A stretch of DNA of 64,000 bases from Pacificimonas flava (GCF_000342165.1 NZ_AMRV01000001.1:124001-188000); one strand, 5' to 3'. Positions 24,827 through 34,444 are shown, counted from the first letter of the stretch. Numbers and translations: made by a program. Notes: a model not told the origin generated them from the letters alone.

Positions 24827-27070
24827 ATGGCGATCGCACCCAATAAGGAGGAGGGGGGCAAGCGGCCGGTTTCGGGTATCAGTCCGGGAATCGCTCTATT
24901 GCGCGACGAGCTTGCGAACGGACGCCTGCGCACCCTGCGCTCCACCGGTTTTGCCGGACTGGATCTGACCTTGGCGCGTGGGCACGATGCCCTGTGGCTT
25001 CTTATGCGCAAACCCGGCAGCGGCGGGCTGGCGTACCGGGTGGCCTTCTTTCCCGCCGGGATCGGCACTGCGAAGATGGTCCGGCGTAGGCGGAACGAAG
25101 CGATGCGCGCGGAGGCCGTTTCTCCGCTCGGACGACATCGGGTGGCGGTCGCACTGCGGAACGGCGCGATCCCTATGCTGCGTGTGAAGACGACGCTGAC
25201 GCCCGCCGAGCCGCTGCTTGCCTCGTTCGTGCCGAGGGATTTGTATCCGCTTGACGAGAGCGGCGATCCGGCAGGCGCTGTGGGCCAGGTCGAGGCGGCG
25301 CAGCGTGGCTTCAACACCGGATCGATCTACTTCCGGCTGACGGAACCGGACTTCGGCAGCGTGCTATACCTTCAGGACCTGACGGCGCTGAACGACTTCT
25401 TCGCAGCGACGAAGACCAAACCCGACGGTGCGATGGGCGGGGTGTGGCCCGAAATCGGTTATCTGATGCCGACTCCTCCGCAACAGGGCACCCCGCCCGT
25501 CGATCCGTTGCCGGCCGAGGAGGAGATCACACTGTCCGACGGCTGGATCGCCTTCCACAGAGAAAGCGGCGGGGACGAGCAGAATATGGCTCGGCGCTAT
25601 CTGACCCTGCTCGGAAAGATGTTGGAGGTCGTCGAGCGGCCGCAGACCGAATTCCACGACTGGATGGATCGCGCGGAGCGCACGCTGCACGATCTTTCGC
25701 ATTCGCCCAAAGCGACGATCCGGCACTATGGCCACCTTTACCTGCACCCTTACACTGCGGCCGAATATCCCGATTCCATGGTCCAGCTTTCGGTTCTGGC
25801 GGCGATCCGGGACTACGAGACTTGGGCCCGAACCAAGGTGCCGATCGGCGCGAAACTCGCCGCCGGACTCGGCAAGTTCTACGATTCCGAGCTCGGAACC
25901 TTGCGGCGCTATCTCCCGAATGTCGGCAAGGATAAGGATGCGAACGCGATAGACAGCTGGTATCTCTATCATCCGCTTTCGCAACTGGGCCGCCTGGCGG
26001 TGGACGGTGACAAGGCCGCGCTGAATCTGTTCGAAAAGTCGATCGGCTTCGGCATCAAGGCGGCCCGCCATTTCGAGTACAAATGGCCGATCCAGTACGA
26101 CCTGCGCGATTTCAGCGTCATCACCGCCGCGCGCGACGATCAGGAGCTGGGGCAGACGGACGTGGGGGGGCTGTACGCCTACGTGATGTTGCAGGCCTTC
26201 GACCTGACCGACGACAAGGAGTACCTCGACGAGGCCCGCGCCGCGATCGATGCAGCAAAGGGAATGCGGTTCGAACTGAACTATCAGGCCAATCTGACCG
26301 CCTGGGGAGCAGCGGCCTGCATGCGGTTATGGCGGATAACCAACGAGGAGACGTATCTGCGGCAAAGCTACGTCTTCCTCGCCAGCTTCTTTCACAACAC
26401 CGCGATGTGGGAATCGCGGATCGACTATGCGAAGAACTACCGCAACTTCCTCGGAGTGACAGCGCTGCACGATGCGCCTTACATGGCGCTCTACGAATGC
26501 TTCGACAGTTTCGCGGCATTCGAACGCCTGCTCAAGGACAGCGGTCCCGATCTCGACCCGTCAGCGCGGCTGCTGGTGACCGAATATTGCCGTTACACGC
26601 TGGACAGGGCCTGGTTCTATTACCCCGATGCCCTGCCGCCCGAAGCGATCTCTCCCGAGCAGCGCGAGGGGAACGGCCACATCGATCCTACCCTCTCGTT
26701 CCCGGTCGAGGATCTTTACGTCGATGGCCAGCCCGCGGGGCAGGTCGGCCAGGAAATCTACGGATGCGGCGCCGCCTTCGTGTTCGCCAGCCGGGCCTTT
26801 CACTCGGTCGAAGACGGGCCGTTCCGGATATTTTGCGACCATTTCCTGCTGGCCAGCCATCGCCCGTCTGATCGGGCATTGAGTTTTGAACTGGGCGGGT
26901 GCGAGGGCAACGAAGCGATGCTTGCGCTCGTCTCAGTGGGGCGCAAATCCATGCCCTCGTTCACGGTAATGAACGGAGCGGGCGACGCTATCCGGGCGAG
27001 CAGCCGCTCGGCGGAGCGCATGGAATACCGTGTTCCGGCGGACAGCAGTATCACGATTATGTGGAATTGA
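24827..27070 (+). CDS. Large protein of unknown function, probable (alpha/alpha) barrel
   Basis: 747 aa, no signal peptide, not recognised. Residues about 10-210 look like a beta-rich domain; from about 230 to 640 the protein is helical with repeated aromatic/acidic motifs (SWYLYHPLSQLGRLA, ELGQTDVGGLYAYVMLQAF, ELNYQANLTAWGAAACMRLW, YRNFLGVTALHDAPYMALYE) resembling the alpha/alpha toroid of glycoside-active enzymes. A short beta-rich tail (about 690-747) ends the protein. A carbohydrate-active role is inferred from this architecture and from the SDR and GH130-like genes that follow. No catalytic pair could be assigned. The SDR start is 58 nt downstream. Confidence 0.75.
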   Translation: MAIAPNKEEGGKRPVSGISPGIALLRDELANGRLRTLRSTGFAGLDLTLARGHDALWLLMRKPGSGGLAYRVAFFPAGIGTAKMVRRRRNEAMRAEAVSPLGRHRVAVALRNGAIPMLRVKTTLTPAEPLLASFVPRDLYPLDESGDPAGAVGQVEAAQRGFNTGSIYFRLTEPDFGSVLYLQDLTALNDFFAATKTKPDGAMGGVWPEIGYLMPTPPQQGTPPVDPLPAEEEITLSDGWIAFHRESGGDEQNMARRYLTLLGKMLEVVERPQTEFHDWMDRAERTLHDLSHSPKATIRHYGHLYLHPYTAAEYPDSMVQLSVLAAIRDYETWARTKVPIGAKLAAGLGKFYDSELGTLRRYLPNVGKDKDANAIDSWYLYHPLSQLGRLAVDGDKAALNLFEKSIGFGIKAARHFEYKWPIQYDLRDFSVITAARDDQELGQTDVGGLYAYVMLQAFDLTDDKEYLDEARAAIDAAKGMRFELNYQANLTAWGAAACMRLWRITNEETYLRQSYVFLASFFHNTAMWESRIDYAKNYRNFLGVTALHDAPYMALYECFDSFAAFERLLKDSGPDLDPSARLLVTEYCRYTLDRAWFYYPDALPPEAISPEQREGNGHIDPTLSFPVEDLYVDGQPAGQVGQEIYGCGAAFVFASRAFHSVEDGPFRIFCDHFLLASHRPSDRALSFELGGCEGNEAMLALVSVGRKSMPSFTVMNGAGDAIRASSRSAERMEYRVPADSSITIMWN

Positions 27071-27128
27071 GGGGAACAAAAACCCTTTTCGACCGGTGCT
27101 CAGGTGGACCGATCGAAGGAGAGTTGCG

Positions 27129-27914
27129 ATGCCGAAGCCCGCGAACCGCGAGGACGAGGACCTCTCGGACGCCCACACGAAAATGCCAAGCCTTTCCGGG
27201 CGCAAGGCAATCGTCACTGGTGGAACCACAGGGATAGGGCGCGCGATCGCGGTCCTGCTCGCGTCTGAAGGCGTCGACGTCTTCGTCTGCGGGCGTAACG
27301 AGCAGCACCTCGCCGATGGCCTTCAGCGGATACGCGAAGTGGGCAAGGGCGATGGCATCAGCGTCGATCTCGCCGACGATGACGGTGTTGAACATTTCGT
27401 CGATGCAGCGAAAGCCTATTTTGGCGGAGGTTTTGACGTTGCCATCGTCAATGCCGCGATACCCGCTAAGGGGGTGACGAAGATGACCGCCAGCGAACTG
27501 CGATACGCGGTCGCCGTCGACTTCACCGCGTATCTCGCCACTGCGAACGCGGCGGTCGAGGTGATGGAGGACTTCGGCGACATCGTCTTCATCGGTTCGA
27601 TGAGCGCGCACGTACTGGGTCCGGGATCGAGCGTCTATGCCGGGATGAAGGCAGGTATCGCTGGCTTTTCAGAAGCGCTGCGCAAGGAACTGGGCAAACA
27701 GGGCATCAAGGTCAGTAACGTCGAGCCGGGCAAGACCGGTGCCGATTTCCAGTATTCCAAGTTCAGCGCGGAGGAGCAGGCCGAGCAGATCAACAAGGAA
27801 TGGATGCTTCGGGCCGAGGATATCGCGGTCGCGGTCCACTTCGTGCTTACCCAGCCGCGCCGGTCGGTGGTGCAACAGGTGACGGTCGCGCCGCGCACGC
27901 AAGAGGACGAATGA
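27129..27914 (+). CDS. Short-chain dehydrogenase/reductase (SDR)
   Basis: 261-aa NAD(P)-dependent oxidoreductase. Nucleotide-binding motif TGGTTGIGR (about residues 28-36), the structural VNAAIPAKG in the NNAG position, and catalytic Ser (IGSMSAH) plus YxxxK (YAGMK) are all present. The ATG at 27129 is preceded by AAGGAGAG at good spacing; frame upstream of it is not needed. Its stop overlaps the start of the GH130-like gene (ATGA), so it is co-translated with it. Oxidation or reduction of a sugar or sugar-derived alcohol is likely from context (inference). Confidence 0.88.
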   Translation: MPKPANREDEDLSDAHTKMPSLSGRKAIVTGGTTGIGRAIAVLLASEGVDVFVCGRNEQHLADGLQRIREVGKGDGISVDLADDDGVEHFVDAAKAYFGGGFDVAIVNAAIPAKGVTKMTASELRYAVAVDFTAYLATANAAVEVMEDFGDIVFIGSMSAHVLGPGSSVYAGMKAGIAGFSEALRKELGKQGIKVSNVEPGKTGADFQYSKFSAEEQAEQINKEWMLRAEDIAVAVHFVLTQPRRSVVQQVTVAPRTQEDE

Positions 27915-29029
27915 GCGACTTCCTCCATGACCGTCTGATTTTCGGGCCCGATGACGTCGACCTTGCCCGTTCGCCCCTGGCGGGCCATTTCGATGCGGAA
28001 ACCTATGTCTTGGGGGCTTTCAACCCCGGGATGACCAGACTTCCAAGCGGCAATCTGGCGATCTTCGTGCGTGTGGCCGAGGCCCTGTGCCAGCCGATAC
28101 GCGCCGGGAATATCCATGCCATTCGATGGGACGAAGGGCGATACGTCCTCGATCCCTGGCCGCTCGACCTGTGCGACACGTCGGATCCTCGCAAGTTCCT
28201 GGTTCACGGCGGCAAGTGGCGCGTGATGGCGCTGACTTCGCTATCGTGGATCTTGCCCGTGGAGCTTTCGCCGGACGGGACCGAAAGGGTTGCGGTCCAT
28301 TACGACAAGGCCATCGCGCCCCAGGCAAGCTTCCAGTGTTACGGCGTGGAAGACGCGCGCGTTTCAAAGGTCGGCGATCGCTGGCTGATGACGACCTGCT
28401 CGGTCAGTCCCGAGCGCCATTCGACGACCTTGTACAGTTCCACGGACGGCCTGACCTTCGCTTTCGAGGACATCGTCCTCGATCACCAGAACAAGGACAT
28501 GCTGATCTTCGAGGGTCTCATTGAGGGTCGGTACTGGGCGCAGACCCGGCCTCTCGGCGACCTCTATTTCTCCTACCCTCCGGACAGCGAGTGGCGGGCG
28601 GGCCCGTCGATCAATCTCGCCACGTCGCCCGACGCCCTGCACTGGAAGCCGTGCCGCAAGCCTGGCATCCGGCCGCATGTCGGGACTGCGGCGACCGCGC
28701 GCATGGGAGGAGGCACCCCGCCGGTCCGCACGAATGAGGGCTGGCTTACGCTCTGGCATGGGGTGGAGCCGCAGGAGATCGTCGGCATCTACCGCACCTA
28801 TTGGTCGCTGCTCGATCCCGACGATCCTTCGATCGTGTTGCGCACCGAACATACGCCGCTGCTCGAGGCCAATGCCGCGCTTACGGCGCCGCTCGAAGAC
28901 AAGATGTACGTTCGCAACGTCGTCTTCACCACGGGCATCGCCGAGCATGATGACATGTATGTGGTCGCGTCGGGAGAAGCGGATCTGGCCTGCCGGATTA
29001 CCCATATCCCGCGGTCTCACTTCACCTGA
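27911..29029 (+). CDS. GH130-like beta-mannoside phosphorylase/glycosidase
   Basis: 372-aa cytoplasmic protein (no signal peptide) with five-bladed beta-propeller features of glycoside hydrolase family 130. Family-type motifs are GVEDARVSKVGDRWLMT (the D is at the catalytic acid position of GVEDPR), NKDMLIFEGLIEGRYWAQTRP and MGGGTPPVRTNEGWLTLWHGV. GH130 members phosphorolyse or hydrolyse beta-mannosides. I cannot tell which from the sequence, because the phosphate-binding residues were not traced. The start overlaps the SDR stop. The first genes of the molybdenum hydroxylase follow 140 nt later. Confidence 0.78.
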   Translation: MSDFLHDRLIFGPDDVDLARSPLAGHFDAETYVLGAFNPGMTRLPSGNLAIFVRVAEALCQPIRAGNIHAIRWDEGRYVLDPWPLDLCDTSDPRKFLVHGGKWRVMALTSLSWILPVELSPDGTERVAVHYDKAIAPQASFQCYGVEDARVSKVGDRWLMTTCSVSPERHSTTLYSSTDGLTFAFEDIVLDHQNKDMLIFEGLIEGRYWAQTRPLGDLYFSYPPDSEWRAGPSINLATSPDALHWKPCRKPGIRPHVGTAATARMGGGTPPVRTNEGWLTLWHGVEPQEIVGIYRTYWSLLDPDDPSIVLRTEHTPLLEANAALTAPLEDKMYVRNVVFTTGIAEHDDMYVVASGEADLACRITHIPRSHFT

Positions 29030-29169
29030 ACCAAGAGCCGAATGCACCCCCGCAACTTGGCCTGCGGGCGAAGCGGCCCGAGGGACGTCTTGCTGCTCGT
29101 GGATTCTTTTCCACTGGCTCTGGACCGATCGGCGGTGGGCCACGTTGAGGCAGAAACAGAGGAGGTCCG

Positions 29170-29670
29170 ATGGCTCTGATTATTAACGGCCGCGAGTACG
29201 CTTTCGAGGGAGATCCCCGGACCACCCTGCTCGATTTTCTACGGCGCGATTGCGATCTGACGGGGACCAAGAAGGGCTGCGATCACGGTCAGTGCGGGGC
29301 CTGTACCGTGCTGGTGAACGGTCAGCGTATCAATTCCTGTCTCACTCTTGCTGTCATGCATGATGGAGAGAGCGTTACGACCATCGAGGGACTGGGCACC
29401 ATCGATGATCTTCATCCGCTGCAGGCGGCCTTTGTTAAGCATGATGGATATCAATGCGGCTATTGTACGCCGGGGCAGATCTGCTCGGCAAAGGCGATGC
29501 TGGAAGAAGCGGCCAACAACTGGCCGAGTTTCGTTAGCGAAAATCTCTCGGGCGAGACACGCCTCACGCCCGACGAAATCCGCGAACGGATGAGCGGCAA
29601 TCTCTGCCGCTGCGGGGCGTATTCCAACATCGTCGACGCGATTGTCGAAGTCATGGAGCGCGAACAATGA
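29170..29670 (+). CDS. paoA: Aldehyde oxidoreductase [2Fe-2S] subunit, PaoA/CoxS type
   Basis: 166-aa iron-sulfur subunit of a molybdenum hydroxylase. The N-terminal plant-type [2Fe-2S] cluster is bound by C37, C42, C45 and C57 (GCDHGQCGACT...NSC). The second cluster is in the helical domain with CGYCTPGQIC and NLCRCGAY. The E. coli homologue PaoA has a Tat signal; here the protein begins directly MALIINGREYAFEGDP, so the complex is predicted to be cytoplasmic. GAGGAGG precedes the ATG. The stop overlaps the next start (ATGA). Confidence 0.9.
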   Translation: MALIINGREYAFEGDPRTTLLDFLRRDCDLTGTKKGCDHGQCGACTVLVNGQRINSCLTLAVMHDGESVTTIEGLGTIDDLHPLQAAFVKHDGYQCGYCTPGQICSAKAMLEEAANNWPSFVSENLSGETRLTPDEIRERMSGNLCRCGAYSNIVDAIVEVMEREQ

Positions 29671-30647
29671 AGCCCTTCGAATATAACCGCGCGAACGACC
29701 TCGATCATGCCGCGCGCCTGACCAGCGATGGCGCGCGGCCGATCGCGGGTGGCACCAACTTGCTCGACCTGATGAAGCTGGAGATCGAAACCCCCGACGC
29801 GCTCGTAGACATAAATCGCGTTCCGCTCGGCGGTATCGAACCGGACGGCGACGAGTTGCGGATCGGCGCGCTCGTCACGAACAGCGCCTGCGCCGCCGAT
29901 GAGCGAATTCGGCGCGATTACCCGGTTCTCGCCCGCGCGATCCTTGCCGGCGCCACGTTCCAGTTGCGCAACAAGGCGACGACCGCAGGGAACCTGTGCC
30001 AGCGAACCCGCTGCTATTACTTCTATAATACCGAGATGCCGTGCAACAAACGCGAGCCGGGCAGCGGCTGCTCGGCCATCGGCGGATTCAACCGTATTCA
30101 TGCGGTACTCGGCGCGAGTGACGCCTGCATTGCCACTTATCCGGGCGACATGGCCGTGGCGCTTTGCGCGCTCAATGCCACGGTCGAGATAGCGACTGCG
30201 GAGGGGCATACCCGCAGTGTCCCGGTACGCGCGTTCCACCGGCTGCCGGATGACGCGCCGGAAAGGGACAATGTCCTCGAGCCCGGGGAGGTGATCACTG
30301 CGGTTGTTCTGCCGGCGCCGCCCGGCGGAAAGCACGTCTATCGCAAGGTCAGGGACCGCTCGTCATATGCGTTCGCACTCGTTTCGATTGCCGCAGTGGT
30401 GCGGATGGACGGCGGCGCGATCGCATCGGCAGCGCTTGCGTTCGGCGGCTTGGCGCACAAGCCGTGGCATGACGAGCGCGTCGATGCATTACTCGTCGGC
30501 GAGGTTCCATCCGACGCGCTGTTCGACAAGGCCGCCGATCTGCTGCTGGACGGCGCCCAAGGTCACGGCACGAACGACTTCAAGATTCCGATGGCCCGCC
30601 GAACGCTGAAGGCAGTGCTGCGCGAAGTCACAGGAGATGCAGAGTGA
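29667..30647 (+). CDS. paoB: Aldehyde oxidoreductase FAD/[4Fe-4S] subunit, PaoB type
   Basis: 326-aa flavoprotein subunit (PCMH/CO dehydrogenase flavoprotein fold). The FAD motif GGTNLLDLMK (about 28-37) and AGATFQLRNKATTAGNLCQ are present. The stretch from C111 to C135 (C111, C116, C126, C135; includes RTRCYYFYNTEMPCNKREPG) is the insertion that in E. coli PaoB and 4-hydroxybenzoyl-CoA reductase beta binds an extra [4Fe-4S] cluster. This distinguishes the complex from ordinary xanthine dehydrogenase or CoxM. Start and stop overlap both neighbours, giving strict coupling. Confidence 0.9.
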   Translation: MKPFEYNRANDLDHAARLTSDGARPIAGGTNLLDLMKLEIETPDALVDINRVPLGGIEPDGDELRIGALVTNSACAADERIRRDYPVLARAILAGATFQLRNKATTAGNLCQRTRCYYFYNTEMPCNKREPGSGCSAIGGFNRIHAVLGASDACIATYPGDMAVALCALNATVEIATAEGHTRSVPVRAFHRLPDDAPERDNVLEPGEVITAVVLPAPPGGKHVYRKVRDRSSYAFALVSIAAVVRMDGGAIASAALAFGGLAHKPWHDERVDALLVGEVPSDALFDKAADLLLDGAQGHGTNDFKIPMARRTLKAVLREVTGDAE

Positions 30648-32848
30648 CCGGCTCCCTCGAAATGGATCGACCAGACGATCGCAACCGCCTCGACGCAATG
30701 GCGCAAGGGGTGATCGGTAAGCCGCTCGATCGGCCCGATGGGCCGGCAAAGGTCACAGGAAGCGCGCGCTACGCCGCAGAGTATGCGGTGGAGAATTGCG
30801 CGGAAGGTGTTCTGGTGACCGCCACCATCAGCAAGGGGCAAGTGGTCGCGATCGACGAGGCTTCGGTCCGTGACATGCCGGGCGTGATCGCAGTCATTTC
30901 CGACGAACGGATGGTCGCGCGTCCAGCACAGGGCGGTGCCGGCGAGTCGCCCGTACGAAACGTGCGGCAGGTCGAGTATTGGGGCCAGCCGATCGCGCTG
31001 GTGGTTGCAGAGACGTTCGAGCAGGCGCGCAATGCCTCGAAGCAGCTGCGGATCGAGTACCGCTCGGATGACGATGCGGCGATCGATCAGCACTCGCGCG
31101 ACGTGCCGATCGAAACCCATGGCGAACCGACGATTCAGGGCAATCTCGACAAGGCGATCAGCCAGGCGGCGTACGCGGTCGAGGTAACCTACACGACCGA
31201 GTGTCACAACAGCGCCCCGATGGAGCCGCACGCCAGTATCGCGCAATGGGACGGCACGACGCTGACGGTTCATTCGAGCCTGCAGATGCTCAAGTACAAT
31301 GTGAAGGAGCTTGCCGACGCGGTCGGACTTGATCCCGAGGACGTGCGCCTGCTCTCGCCATATGTCGGCGGCGGCTTCGGATCAAAGCTCGGAATCAGCC
31401 CGGAAGGGGTAGCCGCCTCGATTGCGGCGATGGAACTCGGGCGTGCCGTTCGGGTGGTGCTGCTGCGCCAGCAAGTCTTCCAGTGCGTGATGCGGCGATC
31501 CGAAACCACCCAGCGGCTACGTTTGGCGGCGGACTCCGACGGTAGGCTGGTTGGCTTCGGGCATGAGGCACTGGTTTCCAATCTTCCGGGTGAAACATTC
31601 GCCGAACCCGTGACGCAGGCGAGCGACTTTCTCTACCCGGGGGAGAACCGGACCCTCCGGATCGACCTTGCGCGGCTGAACCTTGTGACGGCGGGGTCCG
31701 TCCGTGCGCCGGGTGAAGCAGTGGGCATGCAAGCGCTCGAAGGCGCGATGGACGAACTGGCGATGAAGATCGGCATCGATCCGGTCGAATTGCGGCTGCG
31801 CAACATTCCCGAACGGCATCCTGCCAAGGATATTCCCTATAGCTCGCGCAAGCTCGCCGAGTGCCTGAAGGCCGGCGCCGAACGGTTTGGTTGGCACGGC
31901 GCGCGCCGCTCGCCGTGCCACACTCGCGAGGGTGAGTGGTGGATCGGCACCGGAATGGCGACCGCCGCGCGCGTCCACAACCTCAATGAGGCGGAAGCGC
32001 GGGTCACCTTATACCCGGACGGCACTGCCGCCGTGGCAAGCGACATGACCGACATCGGCACGGGCACCTATACTGTACTGGGCCAAATTGCCGCCGAGAT
32101 GCTCGGACTCGATCGGAACGACGTTCTGGTGCGGCTTGGAGACTCATCCTTTCCTCCAGGCGCGGGCTCGGGCGGCAGCTGGGGTGCGCCATCGACCGGC
32201 TCTGCGGTATTCCTCGCGTGCGAAGCCATTCGCACCCGGTTGGCCGCCCGGCTCGGCTGCCAGGAGGAGGAACTCACGCTGCAGGACGGCTTCGCAACCG
32301 TGCGAGGCCAAACCACTGCGCTTTCCGACGTGCTAAAAGGCGATCAGATCGAAGAAGTGGGGCATTTCAAGGCCGGGGAGATCTCGGACAAGTTCTCCGC
32401 GGCGATGTATGGTGCGTTCTTCACGGAAGTGGCGGTCAATGCCTATACCGGAGAGGCCCGCGTCCGGCGCTTTACCGGCGCGTTCGGATTCGGCCGCGTG
32501 CTCAACGCGAAGACCGCCACCTCGCAGTGCATGGGCGGTATGGTGTGGGGAATTGGCAGTGCGCTCACTGAAGAAGAAATCTTCGACAAGCGATACGGCC
32601 ACGTCGTAAATCCGGATCTCGCCGAGTATCACGTCCCCGTCAATCTCGATGTGCCGCACCTGGACGTGGTGCTGGTGGACGAGCGCGATCCGGCCGCTAG
32701 CCCGCTGCAAGCGAAGGGGGTAGGCGAGCTCGGCATCTGCGGGGCGGCAGGTGCGATTGGCAACGCCATTCACGACGCCTGCGGCGTTCGGTTGCGCAGC
32801 TTCCCGTTCACGCCGGACAAGATCATGGCTGAATTGGGAGACCCGTAA
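30644..32848 (+). CDS. paoC: Aldehyde oxidoreductase molybdopterin subunit, PaoC/YagR type
   Basis: 734-aa catalytic subunit, close in length to E. coli PaoC (732 aa), with a GTG start overlapping the paoB stop. It binds the molybdenum cofactor: the MoCo motifs YVGGGFGSKLG, VRAPGEAVGMQALE and GSGGSWGAPSTGSA are visible, and the active-site Glu lies in QAKGVGELGICGAAGAIGNA near the C-terminus. The complex oxidises aldehydes to acids using water. No XdhC/PaoD-type cofactor-insertion chaperone gene is present nearby, so it must be supplied elsewhere. Confidence 0.9.
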   Translation: MTGSLEMDRPDDRNRLDAMAQGVIGKPLDRPDGPAKVTGSARYAAEYAVENCAEGVLVTATISKGQVVAIDEASVRDMPGVIAVISDERMVARPAQGGAGESPVRNVRQVEYWGQPIALVVAETFEQARNASKQLRIEYRSDDDAAIDQHSRDVPIETHGEPTIQGNLDKAISQAAYAVEVTYTTECHNSAPMEPHASIAQWDGTTLTVHSSLQMLKYNVKELADAVGLDPEDVRLLSPYVGGGFGSKLGISPEGVAASIAAMELGRAVRVVLLRQQVFQCVMRRSETTQRLRLAADSDGRLVGFGHEALVSNLPGETFAEPVTQASDFLYPGENRTLRIDLARLNLVTAGSVRAPGEAVGMQALEGAMDELAMKIGIDPVELRLRNIPERHPAKDIPYSSRKLAECLKAGAERFGWHGARRSPCHTREGEWWIGTGMATAARVHNLNEAEARVTLYPDGTAAVASDMTDIGTGTYTVLGQIAAEMLGLDRNDVLVRLGDSSFPPGAGSGGSWGAPSTGSAVFLACEAIRTRLAARLGCQEEELTLQDGFATVRGQTTALSDVLKGDQIEEVGHFKAGEISDKFSAAMYGAFFTEVAVNAYTGEARVRRFTGAFGFGRVLNAKTATSQCMGGMVWGIGSALTEEEIFDKRYGHVVNPDLAEYHVPVNLDVPHLDVVLVDERDPAASPLQAKGVGELGICGAAGAIGNAIHDACGVRLRSFPFTPDKIMAELGDP

Positions 32849-32923
32849 GGATCTGAAGGCTCGGCCTTGACTGACGCGACCGGCCTGTTCCAGCATTCAC
32901 AGCGTGGTGGATAGAGGGGGAAA

Positions 32924-34444
32924 ATGGCACTAACGGTCGACCTTGTCCGACAGGGGGCGGTGCGATGGGGCGATGCGACCGCCATAGAGTGCGGAGCCAC
33001 GCAGCTTAGCTTCAGGCAGGTCGATCGTCTCGCGAACCGTTTTGCCAACGCACTGATCGGGCGCGGGCTTGCACCGCAGGAAGCCGTTGGGCTCCTGGTC
33101 GATAACGGGCCGTTTTCCGTGTCCATCGACTTTGCTTGCCTCAAGGCGCGGGCAGTGCGGGTCCCGCTCAACTCCCGTCTTTCCGAGGCTGAACATCGCG
33201 CGATGCTGGAACAGACGCAGCCTCGATTCCTGCTGGCCAGTGCAGGCCTTAGGGACCGAGCGGAATCCTTGGCCAAACAGCGACCAGGCATGCAGGTGCT
33301 CTGCCTGGAAAACGGAGCGGCAGAACCAGACTGGATCGTGGCAGCTGCGGATAGCGATCCGTTCCTCGCCACGCCGCCGGACGATATCGTGCTCGCACTC
33401 TTCACATCAGGGACGACCGGGACCCTGAAGGCGGCACAGCATAGTCAGGCAAGTTATGCCGCCATCTGCACGAACATTCTTGCCAATCTTGTGTCCCCCG
33501 GCCGCAGCGATGCCATGATACACGCCGCATCTCTGATTCATGCGAGCGGGACCTTCGTTCTGCCGTTCTGGCTGCGCGGCGGCCGGTCTATCGTGCTCGA
33601 GAAATTCGATCCGGAGACCTATCTCGTTGACGTGAAGAGGTACGGCGCCACGCATGCCAACGTAGTGCCGACCATGCTCCAGATGCTGCTTGCTGGCAGT
33701 GGCAATCAGGATGTGGGGGGCTTGAGGAGCGTCATCTACGGGGCCTCTCCCATGCCGCGACCGGTGATCGAAAATGCGCTGGAGCGCTGGGGGCCGCTTT
33801 TCTCGCAATATTATGGCCAAACCGAAGCGCCGCTGGCCCTTACGGTTCTGTCTTCACAAGATCACCTCGGCCCGGACGCGCCGCTATCGGCCTGTGGCCA
33901 GGTCTCTGTCGATGTGTCGCTGAAGCTGGTGAATGAGGCCGGCGAGGCGGTGGCCATCGGAGAAATAGGTGAGATCGCCGTTTCCGGGCCGATGGTTCAT
34001 GCAGGCTATCTCGATGCACCGGAACTCAATCAGGAAGTCCGACTCCCTGATGGACCTCTCCGGACCCGGGACATGGGCCGGTTCGATGAACGTGGCTTCC
34101 TCCATCTGGTCGACCGAACCAGCGATATGATCGTCACGGGGGGCTACAACGTTTATCCTCGTGAAGTGGAAGACGTGCTCCTGGATCATCCCGGCGTCAA
34201 AGAGTGTGCCGTGGTCGGTGCGCCCGATCCCAAATGGGTAGAGACGGTCTGCGCATTTATCGTGTCTGCTGGAGGAGCGTGCCCGTCTGAGCAAGAGCTG
34301 GGCGACTGGGTGCGGCAGCGCCTTGCGCCGCATAAGGTCCCGCGGCGGATTGAATGGACCGATACCTTGCCCAAAAGCGCGGTGGGCAAAGTGCTCAGGC
34401 GAGACCTGCGCGACCGGTTAAGGAGCAGCACCGATGACGGATAG
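32924..34444 (+). CDS. Acyl-CoA synthetase (class I adenylate-forming)
   Basis: 506-aa AMP-forming ligase that activates a carboxylic acid to its CoA ester. The P-loop-like motif reads TSGTTGTLKAAQHS (family TSGTTGxPK, here with L in place of P). The A5 motif is QYYGQTEAPLALT, the A7/A8 region is DRTSDMIVTGGYNVYPREVE, and the catalytic Lys lies in LPKSAVGKVLRRDL. AGAGGGGGAAA precedes the ATG. The 3' end overlaps the crotonase gene by 11 nt. Placed after an aldehyde oxidase, it could activate the acid that enzyme forms (inference). Confidence 0.9.
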   Translation: MALTVDLVRQGAVRWGDATAIECGATQLSFRQVDRLANRFANALIGRGLAPQEAVGLLVDNGPFSVSIDFACLKARAVRVPLNSRLSEAEHRAMLEQTQPRFLLASAGLRDRAESLAKQRPGMQVLCLENGAAEPDWIVAAADSDPFLATPPDDIVLALFTSGTTGTLKAAQHSQASYAAICTNILANLVSPGRSDAMIHAASLIHASGTFVLPFWLRGGRSIVLEKFDPETYLVDVKRYGATHANVVPTMLQMLLAGSGNQDVGGLRSVIYGASPMPRPVIENALERWGPLFSQYYGQTEAPLALTVLSSQDHLGPDAPLSACGQVSVDVSLKLVNEAGEAVAIGEIGEIAVSGPMVHAGYLDAPELNQEVRLPDGPLRTRDMGRFDERGFLHLVDRTSDMIVTGGYNVYPREVEDVLLDHPGVKECAVVGAPDPKWVETVCAFIVSAGGACPSEQELGDWVRQRLAPHKVPRRIEWTDTLPKSAVGKVLRRDLRDRLRSSTDDG

